From: Euonymus europaeus
Lineage: Eukaryota > Streptophyta > Magnoliopsida > Celastrales > Celastraceae
Assembly (NCBI GenBank): GCA_963580455.1
Contig: OY756960.1
Location: 28,269,238 to 28,333,237, forward strand
Reading direction: 5' to 3'
Length of the DNA stretch: 64,000 bases
Position numbers and translations under genes: made by a program. This document shows positions 52,300-63,552 of the stretch, one piece after another. Under the pieces are notes generated by a model. That model had not been told where the DNA came from. It did not search any database and was given only the letters and a program-made list of their open reading frames with translations. The stretch's first letter is position 1. Each line of letters begins with the position of its first letter.

Positions 52300-54245
52300 T
52301 TTTTCTCGCTGCGGATGCTTCCGACTTTGGATTGAGGAGAGGCCAGTGGCGTTTGAATCATGAGGTCGAGACAAATCCAACTCCATTGTCCTTGCCAAGA
52401 TTCGACGTCAAAAACTGTCGATCCGAGGCAAAACATTCATAACACGATTTGCTTCAATCCGATCGTTTCTCGAGTCAGATCGAGGTGAGATAAATTAGAA
52501 TCATTAGGCCCAGAAAAATCTAACGCCACTAGACTTGTCGAGAACCGACATTGGAAACTTCCAAATCAAGGCAAAATAGTCGGCACCAATCAAAAACATG
52601 TTTTACCTCGATCTAGCCGTTTCTGAAGACGGATCGAGACGAGACCGGTGGCTTTGAACTCATCTTGGTCGGGCAATTCCAACGTCACCGGTCTCGCCTC
52701 AATCCGTCATCGAAAAGTGATTACCTGGTCAAAAAACATTTTCAAAGGTTATACAGAGAAAAAGTATTTTCTACAGAGAAAAATAACACTGTACATTTTA
52801 CGATGATATTATTGGCCCATTATCTAGGTCTTGTTTTAAGTGCTTCCAATGGTAAGAATTTGTTGGTTTAGTGAATCTGAACTTTCTAGTTCATCAGTTG
52901 GGACATAGGTTTTTAATAGCAAATCCGGATTTTGATCTGTGGAATAGAGAAAAAATAGTTCTACAAGAAAAAATAGTTCTAACCAATTTTGGAAGTTTGA
53001 ACCCCCAGTATTTAAGGTACCCGAGCCCGTTAGAGTTTAGTAGTTAGGACCCTAGGGTTTAGCACTTGTGACATTTAATATTTTAGTAATGAATCCGTTC
53101 CTTGAAGTTTATCACTTTGGACATAAAGGTTTAGTAGTCAATATGAGTTTTGGGTCTGTCGAATAAAGAAAAAAATTACATAGAAAAAAGAATTGTACAG
53201 AGAAATAAAGGTTCTACAGAGAAATATAGGTTAATAAAGAGAACAAGAGTTATGCACTAATAGTAGAACGAAAAATGTGATTTCATATTTTTTGGCCTGA
53301 CTTTTATGTCGAAACTGGGTTCATCACTTGGGACATAGAATTTTAGTATTGAATCCGAGCTTTGGGTCTATTGTATAGAGAAAAAAATATTTTACGAAAA
53401 GAAAGTGATTCTAAAAATAAATAAGGTTTTACAGAGAAAAAGAGTTCTACAGAGAAATAAAAGTTTTACAGAGAAATATAAATTATAAAGAGAAAATGAG
53501 TCATACACTAGCAATAGAAAGAAAATTTTGATTTCATAGTTTTTGGCCTGACTTTTATGTTTGAACCGTGGGACATATGATTTTAGTATTAAATCCGAAC
53601 TTTAGGTCTATTGTATAAAGAACAAAGCGATTATAAAGATAAATAAAGATTCTACAGAGAAATATATGTTCTATAGAGAAAAAGAGTTCTACAGAGAAAT
53701 AAAGATTCTACAGAGAAATATAGGTTATAAAAAGAAAAAAAGTTATGCACTAACAGTAGAACGAAAACTATGATTTCATATTTTTTTTGCCTATGTCTGA
53801 ACTTTGGGACATAGGATTTTAGTATTGAATACGAGCTTTGAGTGTATTATATAAAGAAAAATATATTTTACAGAGAAAAAGTGATTCTAAAGATAAATAA
53901 AGGTTCTACAGAGAAATATAAGTTATATAGAGAAAAATAATTTTAAAATTATGATTTCATATTTTTTTGCCTAACTTTTTTTTCCCAACCATCAAAATGA
54001 TCGTCGTTGGTCTCAAAAGAAGTGCAACTATGAGAGGAGTAAAGTCCGACCTACTGCAGCGAGAATAAAAGTTTATAGCAGCCGAAAAGCCACCGCGAAG
54101 CTCCGACGATGCCTAAAACTTTTTTTCATTGTTGTAGTTGTTTTTGACGTTAGATGGAGGTAAGACTGGTGGCGTTGAAATTGTTTGACCGATACAAATT
54201 CAATGCCACAAATATCGCTTCAATCCGATGTCAGAAAATCAAAAT
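52300..54245. repeat. Composite repeat field with GC-richer fold-back units
   Basis: At least three, probably four, related units of about 95 bp occur at about 52310-52405, 52450-52545, 52625-52720 and 54145-54240. Each reads outward as ...GAGACCGGTGGC-TTGAA... then TTCCAACGTCACCGGTCTC..., so each is itself an inverted repeat. In the clearest one, 52628-52650 pairs with 52686-52708 (23 bp, two mismatches, 35-base loop). Three units precede and one follows the AT-rich tandem block 52740-53990, as if bracketing it. No protein coding was seen. I do not recognise the family; a non-autonomous transposon is the likeliest identity. Confidence 0.65.
52740..53990. repeat. Nested tandem repeats: long units plus CTACAGAGAAATA minisatellite
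   Basis: The long unit is marked by GGGACATAG-ATTTTAGTATT, with copies near 52902, 53112, 53322, 53571 and 53807, spaced about 210-250 bp and clearly diverged. Inside each, the short word (C/T)TACAGAGAAA recurs every 16-19 bp, about a dozen times in all. A third anchor, GATTTCATATTTTTTGGCCT or close variants, occurs near 53279, 53531, 53773 and 53956. Confidence 0.85.
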
Positions 54246-54399
54246 GGAGGCGAAATGTGTTTCGAACGTTTTACCGGCTGAAATACGAAAGACCATGACA
54301 AAAGCAGCAACATATTCTTGGTTATTTTAAGTTCCTCCTTGCTCAAGCAAAGCAAATCGAGACAGACAACACGGTAACCAGTTCATCATAGACTCAGCC

Positions 54400-57300
54400 A
54401 TGGAAGGACAAGAGGGAACTCAACAGCCACACCTAATGCTCGCTCACAAGCTCTTCCTCTTAAAGCACCCAGACTTCCAGGACATCGAGAAGGTCAGCCT
54501 CAAGCAGGACGTAATCGCTGCCGTCAAGGCCGATGGTAGCTCGCTGATTCCCTACTGAGTCACTCGGATTTCGATCAAATTAATGAAAAATTTTCGTAAC
54601 TTGATGCTTATTTTTGGTTTTCGTCGTTTAGATATGGTACCGCTATATGAAACACTAGTGGTTGAAGGGTTGCTGGAAAATGATCAGGGATTTTTAGACT
54701 CGATGCGTGCGAGGAACGAGGAGGAGGCTAAGAAGCACGAGGAGAAGTGAGTTCTCGTCTATTATTTTGTTTTGACTAGTTTCGAGGACAACAGTATGAG
54801 ATCTGAAATTGGAATTTTGCTTTCTTTTGCCGGCTAATCATACCGATAGTTGCAATAGCATAGCTGTAATCGAAGTAGGTTATGATGGTTAGGAGACAGG
54901 AGACTTGAACAAGAAATCCCGCAATATTTTCTGCTCACATATTAAGAACATGTAATTAGAACATACTTTGCTATTTATGATTTGCTTGGAAACTGTGGTA
55001 GGCATGATCTAGAAAAGCATATAAGTCTTCAATTAAAAAATTTATAGTTTTTTTGTTGTTAACTATGAGGAGCATGAACGAGTTGGTGGCCAATGATGTC
55101 TTGTCATCCTCTGCTTGGTAGTTGTTCGGTTGTTCCTCTTGCAAACTTACAATGTTGCTCTTTGTAAGTAAACGGAGCCAAAGTTCTCCTTATTTTGTAT
55201 TTGTTATACTGCAAGACTAGGTAGAGTGATTGGTAATTCCTAGGTGAGTTGAATTCATTCAGCTGATTTCAGCACCTTGTATGCTTGTGATAGTGATGCC
55301 AAGTAGGCTTACATGGGAGGTAGAGAAGTGTAGAGTTCGGAAGGATTTGGAGGTTTGGATGATGTAATCCTTAATAACAGGAATTTGCTAACACTTGGAG
55401 CATGATGGTATGCTAGAAACATTAAGGGCAAACAATTGGCCTAGTGGTAACTGCTAAGGTTGCCTCACCCCAAATTTGGTGTCATGGGTTAAATCTTTGA
55501 AAGAGCCTCTTCGAATTGAAAGGATAGGGCTGCCTACATACTGCCCTTCCCGGACCTCGCATTTCGCACAGAATTTATTTATATTTTCCTTTAGAAGAGA
55601 TTATCTCTAGAGCACAATTAAAAGAATGCATGCACATTATTCCCTTTCTCATGTAAACTGTTATTCATGTTCTTCATAACTGAATTCCTCTTATTATTAC
55701 TATTTGATAAGCACTAGATTAGTCTTGTTGCTAGGGTGCAACCTACAAGTCATAGAGGTGCAACCTATATATAGGTCACATGTTCTATTCCTGGAAATAA
55801 TATTTCGACATATTATGCAGGGCAAGGTCTACGTATGTTTGTCCCTTACCCCGCCACTCCAGGAGCCTTGTGAAGGAGAGTTATTTACCTTTTACTAGTT
55901 TAGCCTTGTTAACCATTAATATGCCAATAGTAGTTGCAGGGAGCTTCTTTTCTTGGCTGAATGTGAAGATCTTGAATGCTTGTGTATTGGAATCAAATGA
56001 TCACGACTCCTTGAAAATTACTACTGCCCTCTCTCTTATATTTCTTTAGAGAGTTTTGTTACCAGACTCTGTAGGAGACTGGTACAATTTATTTCTTAGG
56101 GAATAAATATTTGAATATTACATTCAACACTAAGAAATAAATATTTGAATATTACATTCAACAAGAGTGCTGCAATTTATAAACATGATTACCTTTTAAG
56201 TAAATGTGGTTTGTGATACATATATAATATCATGTGCTGCTATGTACATCTTTTGGCACTAACTTGAATATATCCGACCACCTTTATTAGGATTGCTGAT
56301 GCCGAAGAGAACTTGGGTGAAAGTGAAGTTCGAGAGGCACATTTAGCTAAATCACTGTTTTACATTCAGATTGGTGACAAGGTACATATGTACATTTTGC
56401 ATTGGTCTTGCTTTGTCAATATGCTTTGGAATTCTATATTATTTTCTCTAACCTGTTTCCTAATTCTTTAAGGAAAAAGCATTGGAGCAACTAAAGATAA
56501 CAGAAACAAAAACTGTTGCAGTTGGACAAAAGATGGACTTAGTGTTTTATACACTGCAGCTTGGCTTCTTCCTCATGGATTTTGATCTCATTTCCATGAG
56601 CATTGAAAAGGCCAAGAAGTAAGCAAGCAACTGTCATTAATTGACAATCGTCGTTTTCAAGGTAGGGCATATGGCCTTTATGATATATAACTTTTGGTTC
56701 TATGATGCTAGTTTGTTTGAGGAGGGAGGTGATTGGGAAAGGAAGAACCGTTTGAAGGTGTACGAAGGCTTGTATTGCATGTTCACACGAAATTTTGAGA
56801 AGGCGGCAAATCTTTTTCTGGATTCAATTTCAACTTTCACAACTTATGAGCTTTTCCCTTATGAAACCTTCATATTCTACACCGTTCTTACAAGCATTAT
56901 ATCATTAGATAGAGTTTCTCTAAATCAAAAGGTATTTGAAACTATCTACACTGTTTATTGTGTAATTTTCAAATCACTCTCAATGTTATTCACTTTAAAC
57001 TGACAGGTGGTGGATTCGCCAGAGATCTTGGCAGTGATTGGGAAAATCCTATATCTTTCTGAGTTCTTGAACTCACTGTATGATTGCCAGTACAAATTGT
57101 TTTTCTCAGCATTTGGTGAGTTGATAATCATCACTATGACTTCTACTGTTAAATTGAATATCTCAAATTTTAGCCTTATCCATCTTTTTGATATATTGAT
57201 GCTGCCTTAGTTGAGAACTTTCGCTTATCGTTGGTTATGTTTCACAGTTGATGGAAATGAATCTTTACCGAGTTCTATGATTCTATCTCCTTATCTGAAT

Positions 57301-57824
57301 TCATTTACCTTTGTTTCTTGTCGGATTCTATTTTCAGCTGGCTTGGCAGAGCACATAAAATTGGATCGCTATTTACACCCTCACTTTCGGTATTACATGA
57401 GGGAAATCAGAACTGTTGTTTATTCTCAGTTCTTGGAATCCTATAAGAGTGTTACCATTGAAGCAATGGCCAAGGCTTTTGGGGTGACAGTAGAATTTAT
57501 TGATCTGTAAGTGGTTAAATTGCATTTGTTCTCACATGTGGGTTATGTTTCCAGGCTGGCTTTTTTGGAGCTGATTTTGTTGTTGGTTGGTGTTGTCTTT
57601 ATTTGAATTTGTCTCTGGCTGATGCTAATGAACCCTTGTTTGGTTCCAGGGAGCTATCACGATTTATTGCATCAGGGAAGCTTCGCTGTAAGATTGATAA
57701 GGTTGCAGGTGTTCTGGAAACTAACCGCCCTGATGCAAAGAACGCTCTTTACCAGTCAACCATCAAACAAGGCGACTTCTTGTTAAATCGCATCCAGAAG
57801 CTGTCTCGTGTAATTGATCTATGA
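54400..57824 (+). CDS. RPN7: 26S proteasome lid subunit RPN7 (PSMD6)
   Basis: A structural subunit of the 19S lid that helps hold the deubiquitinating lid together. Eight exons: 54400-54535, 54632-54746, 56291-56381, 56473-56618, 56712-56931, 57007-57115, 57338-57506 and 57650-57824, giving 386 residues in phase, the normal plant length. The N-terminal RPN7 domain has TPR-like helices ([54 protein letters not shown]). The PCI domain fills the C-terminal half (about 190-370), with [20 protein letters not shown] and [19 protein letters not shown]. It ends with the usual helix, [17 protein letters not shown]. Intron 2 (54747-56290, 1.5 kb) carries two SINE-like inserts. No sign of decay. Confidence 0.97.
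55425..55575 (+). mobile_element. SINE (tRNA-derived) in RPN7 intron 2
   Basis: An A-box-like TGGCCTAGTGG (55438-55448) and a B-box-like GGGTTAAATCT (55487-55497) are followed by AGAGCCTCTTCG and then GGGCTGCCTACATACTGCCC, CTTCCCGGACCTCGC. That order and the tail wording match the widespread angiosperm SINE body that includes GGCTGCGTACA and CCCGGACCC. It is about 150 bp with no clear target duplication; exact ends are approximate. Confidence 0.7.
55730..55885 (+). mobile_element. Second, more decayed SINE in RPN7 intron 2
   Basis: TAGGTCACATGTTCTATTCC resembles a B box (consensus GGTTCGAGTCC) and is followed by GGGCAAGGTCTACGTATG, CCCTTACCCCGCCACTCCAG and GAGCCTTGTG, the typical 3' half of Au-like plant SINEs. 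The front part is poorly conserved. It lies about 150 bp after the first SINE in the same orientation. Confidence 0.62.
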
Positions 57825-58342
57825 AGGGATTGACATAGAATTTGAGGACTGATTCGAGAAGCTTGCAACTAAGATAAAATTGAGCATATGGTCTTGTTGG
57901 ATTGTTCCATTTTTTTATTTTGATGCCAATCAAGTTGTACCTTCATTGTTCTTTCAAATTTACATAGATTCAAGCATGGTGATTTTTACTGCATTTTGTT
58001 TTGTTGGTATGATATTAACTATTTCAATGAAATCTACGCCAATTTATTTGTGGCCTAGTATACTCTCTTTTTTACAAGCCCAGCCTAGTGCATAAACTTG
58101 ACCAATTCGATATGCACTGCTTGTTAAAGACGGGCAACGTTGCGGCATTCCATGGTGTGGTAGCAGGAGTAGGGACGGGCTAGGCATTCAGACGAGCCTG
58201 ATTAATCCGACTCACTTGGTTGCCGTCTCCTTTGGATACTGGCTTGGGACCGGAGGAAGGTCACTTTCTATAATTGAAATTTAAATGCAAGCTCTGTTGG
58301 AGTCTTGGGAATTATTTTAGAAAAATAACATATATGTCAAAT
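57825..58342. other. RPN7 3' region and spacer
   Basis: RPN7 3' UTR (a T-rich stretch with ATAAA-like words) and then about 250 bp of spacer. No gene or repeat was noted. Confidence 0.5.
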
Positions 58343-58539
58343 CTATTACTTATATATAAACCTGGAAGAAGCGGGTGCTGTGGCGGCGAGTTGCTTCTCC
58401 TCTCGTTAGCGAAAACGAAGGAAACATAGGAGAGAAGCGTGAAGACCAGTTGCGCGAATATGGAGGAAGTCGCAACTCGCCGCCACAGCACCCGCTTCTT
58501 CCAGGTTTATATATAAGTAATAGACGAGAGGAGAAGCAA
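58343..58539. repeat. 52-bp perfect inverted repeat with a permuted extra block
   Basis: Positions 58343-58394 (starting CTATTACTTATATATAAACC) are exactly the reverse complement of 58472-58523, separated by a 77-base loop. In addition 58391-58406 (TTGCTTCTCCTCTCGT) is the reverse complement of 58524-58539. The second block lies outside the right arm instead of inside the loop, so the layout is not a simple palindrome. Confidence 0.95.
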
Positions 58540-58680
58540 AACGACGTCGTCCCGAACACCACCTTCTCTCCGTGCGTGTTCTGCAATTTCCAACTACTCC
58601 CACAGAACGACACCGTACTCACTCTGTGACCTTCACCGACGTCACCGATTCCCCCAGAGTCGGTTCGTACATTTGCTTTT
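58540..58680 (+). promoter_or_regulatory. Promoter or leader-like stretch of an unidentified plus-strand transcript
   Basis: AAACGACGTCGT (58539-58550), the same 12-mer found before the B3 gene, is followed by C-rich leader-like sequence with further ACGAC/GACGTCACC words, then by T-rich sequence typical of plus-strand introns. No coding exon could be tied to it. Confidence 0.4.
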
Positions 58681-60787
58681 GGGGCATCCTTATCTCTTGA
58701 CGATCGTAATCGCAATGTCTTGACATGTATCTTGCACTCTTTTTGTTTCATGTGCTTTCTCTCTGCTGTTGCGACCGTAACGGGTGTTCGGGCTGGGTCC
58801 GCGAAATATTTTTGAGGATTTTGGGTATGTTTCGCTCCTCAACTTCATCGTCTTTTTCTCTGTTTCTCTGGATTTGTTATGCTGTGTCTCGCCTTAGCCT
58901 CGATGATGTGTTGTTTTGTCTTTGGCTCTAGCTTCAGGTATGATTGGTCTGTGGTTTGTGTCTTTTTCGCCTATTTTCCTGATGGCTTACTTAATCCATT
59001 GGTGTTGGGCTCACCAGTGTTTAGGCAATTTGTTCACAGCTCTTTTTGCTTCCTGTCTCATCAATCCCTCCACCAAGTAGAAGGCCAGTGCCTCGACTCT
59101 CCCCTCAATTCATTTTATAAATTGTTTGGGTGGCTCTTTTAATTTCATATGTTGTTCATCATCTCGCGCTCCGTAGATTTCAGTTTATCTTTTGCTGGAA
59201 AGGGATCATCTTCTGCTCATCTACTTACACAATCTTGCAGGTAAGCAATTATCATTAGTTTGGCTACCATGAATGTCACCCAGGCATGCTTTCACCTCAG
59301 ATTACTAATAACGTAATCTTCTTTGGACAACGATATTGGCTTGATTTGTATTTGTCTCTTCAGCTGCTGAACCAAATAATCTTATTGGTCTTTAAGCTAG
59401 AGACAAAATTGAAACTCCTGACCATGTGAGCCTTGGATTTTGTTCTAAGTTTAACAACCTAAGGAAACAGCTTAGGATTTTATGCTTATGCTCCTTGATT
59501 TTACTTTTGCAAATAATCTGAATCAGGTGTTGATTTGTTCTGTTTTCTAATTATTTGGCTGCCCACACAAAGTATATTCACATATATATATTCTTTCATG
59601 GTCATTTAATAAGATTGAGATAAAAGAAAAATGAGAATACAACAAACAGGTCTTAACAGATTCCCCGTGAATGTGATACGTGGGAATCTACTCCCTCCAA
59701 CATCTTTTCCCTTTCAGTCTCTTCTTTTGAAGCCTGCCTTTGATGGGTAACTTTTCAATTTTACACGCACAAGAAAGTAAATAAAATAGAATCTGTCACG
59801 TTCACGAACTTCTTTTCTATATCGACACATGCCTTTTTGCAGCCGTTGACTATGGATAACGTATCCTAGGCTTGCATTCCCTTACAATTTTCAGTCTCTT
59901 CTCTATATGAAAAAGGGTGATGATAACGAATTTTCTTAGGTACTTGATAAGGATTCAACACATCGTGCTATCTGTTAGTTATAAGGACACTACGTTTTTT
60001 AGATTCTAATGACATTTTTCAACCATATTGCTCTGACGAGTAAGATATATTGCATGGGTGATCATTTTCCTCCGATAAATAATATCAATTTTAAAGCATT
60101 TTTGGTATTTCATTCATGCTCGAAACTGACTCCAGAATTCTAGATAGTAATTTGCATATTCAGCATTTTTTTGGTATTGCATTTTTGGTATTGCATTTTC
60201 TGACATTTTTGGTATTTCATGCTCCAAGCTTGATGTGGCAGATCATGTCAATGTCTCTTCAGTTTTCCCTATTTTTTATATGGTTTTGTGATTCTGCAGG
60301 CTTTGGAGTTCTACTTCTAACAGATTGTGCTAATCTCTAGCTTTGAAGGTTAAGTCTTTATTTTTTTAATTTTGCGTATTTCTGCTGATTCTATGCTCAC
60401 AGTGGAAGGTAATCTATGTGATGCTGGATTCTGTAAATTGATGTAATACGTTGGTGCTCTGTGTGTGTTCAGCTGTTGATAAAGTATTCCTTTTTTTCCC
60501 CTCATTATGTTGTGTTCGTGTATCTCAGCTCATGATATAACCTTTCGTGTTGACAAGGGATTTTCTTCTTCCTTTGTCAGTGTTATGTGGAGCAGAGCAC
60601 TACTTCTATTCCACAAATATTATGGCTCAGTACTTTGGGTTAACTGTTGCATTAAACCATATATGTTTATTCCTTGCTTGCTTTTGTCCTGGTTTGCGCA
60701 TTCATTTTATTTGACTTTTGCGTCCATTTGATTCCTTTGATTGTTGGCAAATTTCGATTTTCTCAATGTACAAAGTGGTTTATGTAG
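58681..60787. other. T-rich sequence without supported coding exons
   Basis: Many short plus-strand frames, none longer than 90 codons and none with a recognisable domain. I looked for the conserved start of UBP6/7 (ubiquitin-like domain, Cys box NTCYMNS) and saw nothing similar. It could be introns of a non-coding or leader transcript. Confidence 0.45.
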
Positions 60788-61202
60788 GGTTTAAAATCTG
60801 AATTGGAGAAGGCTTCTCCTTCCTTGGGTCGTAGTGCACTTTACATAAAAGAGTTGCATATTAATGCCTTGCCAAGGTAACAACTAACAAGTGGTCTTTT
60901 CTCCCCTTTTACTATCTGTTCTTCATGGTGTGTCTTACCTTTTTCCTTGGCACGAGATACACCTACATTTGAATGCACATAATCCTATTTGTGGATCTTT
61001 TCATTGTTGTCTTTTATGCTTAAGGATCAGAGATTCATATGATGTCAATATCCTGAGATAGTTTTGTCCATTCCTAGGTCTCTTTTTCAATTATATGTTT
61101 TGACTCACTTTTTTTTTTGTATGTTTCATTAGATACTTAACCATGCAGTTTCTCCATTTTATTTGGAAGAGGGAATCAAATCAGAAGGCCAAGATTCTGT
61201 GG
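60788..61202 (+). pseudogene. Isolated two-exon fragment of a UBP6/UBP7-type ubiquitin protease
   Basis: Two exon-like segments, 60788-60876 and 61133-61202, are bordered by good splice sites (TGTAG| and |GTAACA; CATTAG| and |GTAATG) and join in phase to 53 codons. They read GLKSELEKASPSLGRSALY, then LHINALPRYLTMQFLHF and IWKRESNQKAKIL, the internal block of UBP6/7, a proteasome-associated deubiquitinase with an N-terminal ubiquitin-like domain. Residues usually ESRINGLPR and ILR are ELHINALPR and ILW here. Neither the catalytic Cys box before nor the KVDYP block after was found, so this is probably a duplicated or captured piece, retaining one intron. Confidence 0.75.
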
Positions 61203-61689
61203 GTAATGCCAGTTTTCCTTTTCTTCATTTCAAATTTGTTTATAAAGAATTAAGAGAGGAAAAAGATGTCATTTTAAATTATTATTAGTGGCCCAACCAC
61301 TTAATGGTGTCAGTTTAATTGGTTGGTAATTATTTAATCCTTTTTTGATTGTGTTTGGACAAATTATGTATTGAACATGTATAATTTCGATGTATCATTT
61401 CGATTAAAGGTCATTGGTATATGTGTGTGTATTTGGTATCTTGCTATGTAGCTTATTATGTATTTCTTTTACCTGACTGATCACTCAATTTTATCACTTG
61501 CCTCTGCCTTTGAAGCTTAAATGTGTACTGGTAGTTAAGATAAGAATAAGCTTATAAAATTGCTCATGCAAGATTTTTTAGTTGGCCCAACACTTCCAAG
61601 AAAGCACAATTTACCAACTAACTTTGAGGTACTTTTGACGTCCACAAGGCTGCAGATTAATACAGAATTTATTGTGCATGGCATTATAA

Positions 61690-62372
61690 CTATTCAGTTT
61701 ACTTTTGCTTGATGTCTGCTCCATTTCGCCTTGAATATCATTGTTTGTATACTTTTGTATTGCCACACGATCTCTTCTTTCAAGGTCAATTTCTAATTCA
61801 GCTGAGCATACCATTGAATTGACTAATTAGTAATTACTCTATAATCAATCAGATAATTTGTTGCCCTGAATTAATAATACTGTACAATTTATGGTTGTGG
61901 AAGTTGGCTTATAAAATAATGGTATTTTGTATTAATGCACTTCAAAAGTGCTCAAAGGCAAATCTGTTCTCTATGCTATGATACCCATAACCTGTTTATT
62001 AACTCAAATGGATGTCTTGGGATTCAATTGACTATAGCCCAACTTTTTTTTCGAACATTGTATGTGTTTAACTAATTCTATGCAGCCTTTTTTGCATGAC
62101 ATTCGGTTTGTTTTGCTATTGTTGCACTTTGTGACTATATTGTCATATAAAGATTATTGTAAAAGATGATCTGTTGAGTTTTGCAGGCTTGCTGTGTTTG
62201 CTTGATTGAATTCGCTGTTAATATCGTTGTTTCTATACTTTGGTATTGCCACACATTCTCTTCTTTCAAGGTTAGTTTCTATTGTGGTTGAGGTTACCAT
62301 TTAATTGGCTAATTAGTAATTCTTACATAATCAATCAAAGAAATCCTTGGCTTCAATTAATAATTGTAGGCG
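61690..62372. repeat. Diverged direct duplication of about 180 bp
   Basis: Segments 61690-61890 and 62190-62372 share TATTGCCACAC, TCTCTTCTTTCAAGGT, GACTAATTAGTAATT/GGCTAATTAGTAATT and ATAATCAATCA in the same order. They are about 500 bp apart and have diverged considerably. Confidence 0.75.
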
Positions 62373-63318
62373 GTGTGCCTGTAGGATATGGTGGAAAGCA
62401 ATGTTATGAGTGCTCTTGCAAGTTCCAAAGATTAATTTACAATTGTATTACACTTTAATTTTTTGGTCTTAATGTTCTCTTTGTTTTTGTACTGACTGAT
62501 ATTCGGAAGTGATGACCTTCATTTCAATGGAAGGGAAAAGCTTTGGTTTGATATTGCAATCTTTGCTTTTGTTAATCTCTGGATGATTAGTTCAGATGTT
62601 ACTCAACTTATTTCCTCTTCTTGGCCTATGTGTGGGATAGCATCCAGAGATTATTCTTTCACTTCAAGCATGGCATCCCAATATTTTTTTGCTCTTATTT
62701 TTTTGAACTCTTTTGTTTGTTACCTTTCTATGTTGTTTGAAAGAGTATCTTAGCGAACATCTTCACTTCTCTGCCTTGAATCAAACGCTTTCCAATCTTA
62801 ATTCCTTTTGGTTCAGTTGCTGTGCTGATTCTTTACTTCAAATTAACTCGCATTTTTTTCAAAGGTACTATTTTTCTCCGTAAGCCTCATAGATCTTAGG
62901 GATCCTTCTTTAATTTGCATTTTTCTTTTCTGTTTTGTGCATTGCTTGCCTTAGGTGTTTCTGCTTTTTAATTTGCGACTTCGTTGCCTTTTAGTTCCTT
63001 CATTATGTACTTTTGCTCTATTCTTTTTATTACATTGCTTTTTGAGGATTTTTCACCATCAACATCTGCTGATTGTTGTGTTTCTATGATCTCGAAATTA
63101 ACTAAGCTTAAGAGGAACATGTTACTTCTCTATACTACCTCAGAGATCTCTTGGATCACTCTTTAATCTGTGTTCTTCTACTTCTATAACTATTAAAACT
63201 AATGGAAGTGATGATAGTATGGAGATAGTTGAGCTTATATTTGCGTATTTTGCAGCTTGCATTTTCAGAAAATATATTTGGTTGACGCTTTTATAAGGGG
63301 TTTGCTGTGGTATTTTGC
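62373..63318. other. T-rich sequence, nothing supported
   Basis: Short frames only. No domain, RNA gene or repeat ends were noted. Confidence 0.5.
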
Positions 63319-63320
63319 AG

Positions 63321-63430
63321 TGGATAATGAAGGTCTTAAGAGCGGAATTATCAAGCGGAAGTCAACACTTTGCAGTGTTGAACTTGATTTGAAACGGGAA
63401 GTCAACACTTTGCTTGATCCATTGAAATGA
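63321..63430 (+). other. Possible terminal exon of an unidentified transcript
   Basis: After the acceptor-like TATTTTGCAG an open stretch reads DNEGLKSGIIKRKSTLC, then ELDLKREVNTLLDPLK and a TGA at 63428. It contains an internal direct repeat (GGAAGTCAACACTTTGC at 63357 and 63397). The protein-like composition is suggestive but no family is recognised, and no upstream exon is assured. Confidence 0.3.
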
Positions 63431-63492
63431 TGGTATGTTTTTGGTGTTCAATACCATTTTTTATTTTGAGTTCATCTGCGAGACCTTTCATT

Positions 63493-63552
63493 GCTTTGTG
63501 CTGTGATGGATGTGTTTTGGGTGCTTTGTGCTGTGATGGATGTGTTTTGGGT
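63493..63552. repeat. 30-bp tandem duplication
   Basis: GCTTTGTGCTGTGATGGATG plus ten further bases is repeated exactly, period 30, at 63493 and 63523. Confidence 0.93.

Noticed and set aside
58350..58751. 133-codon minus-strand open frame
   Set aside because: It lies across the inverted repeat and its coding look comes from the GC-rich arms; the product has no family resemblance.
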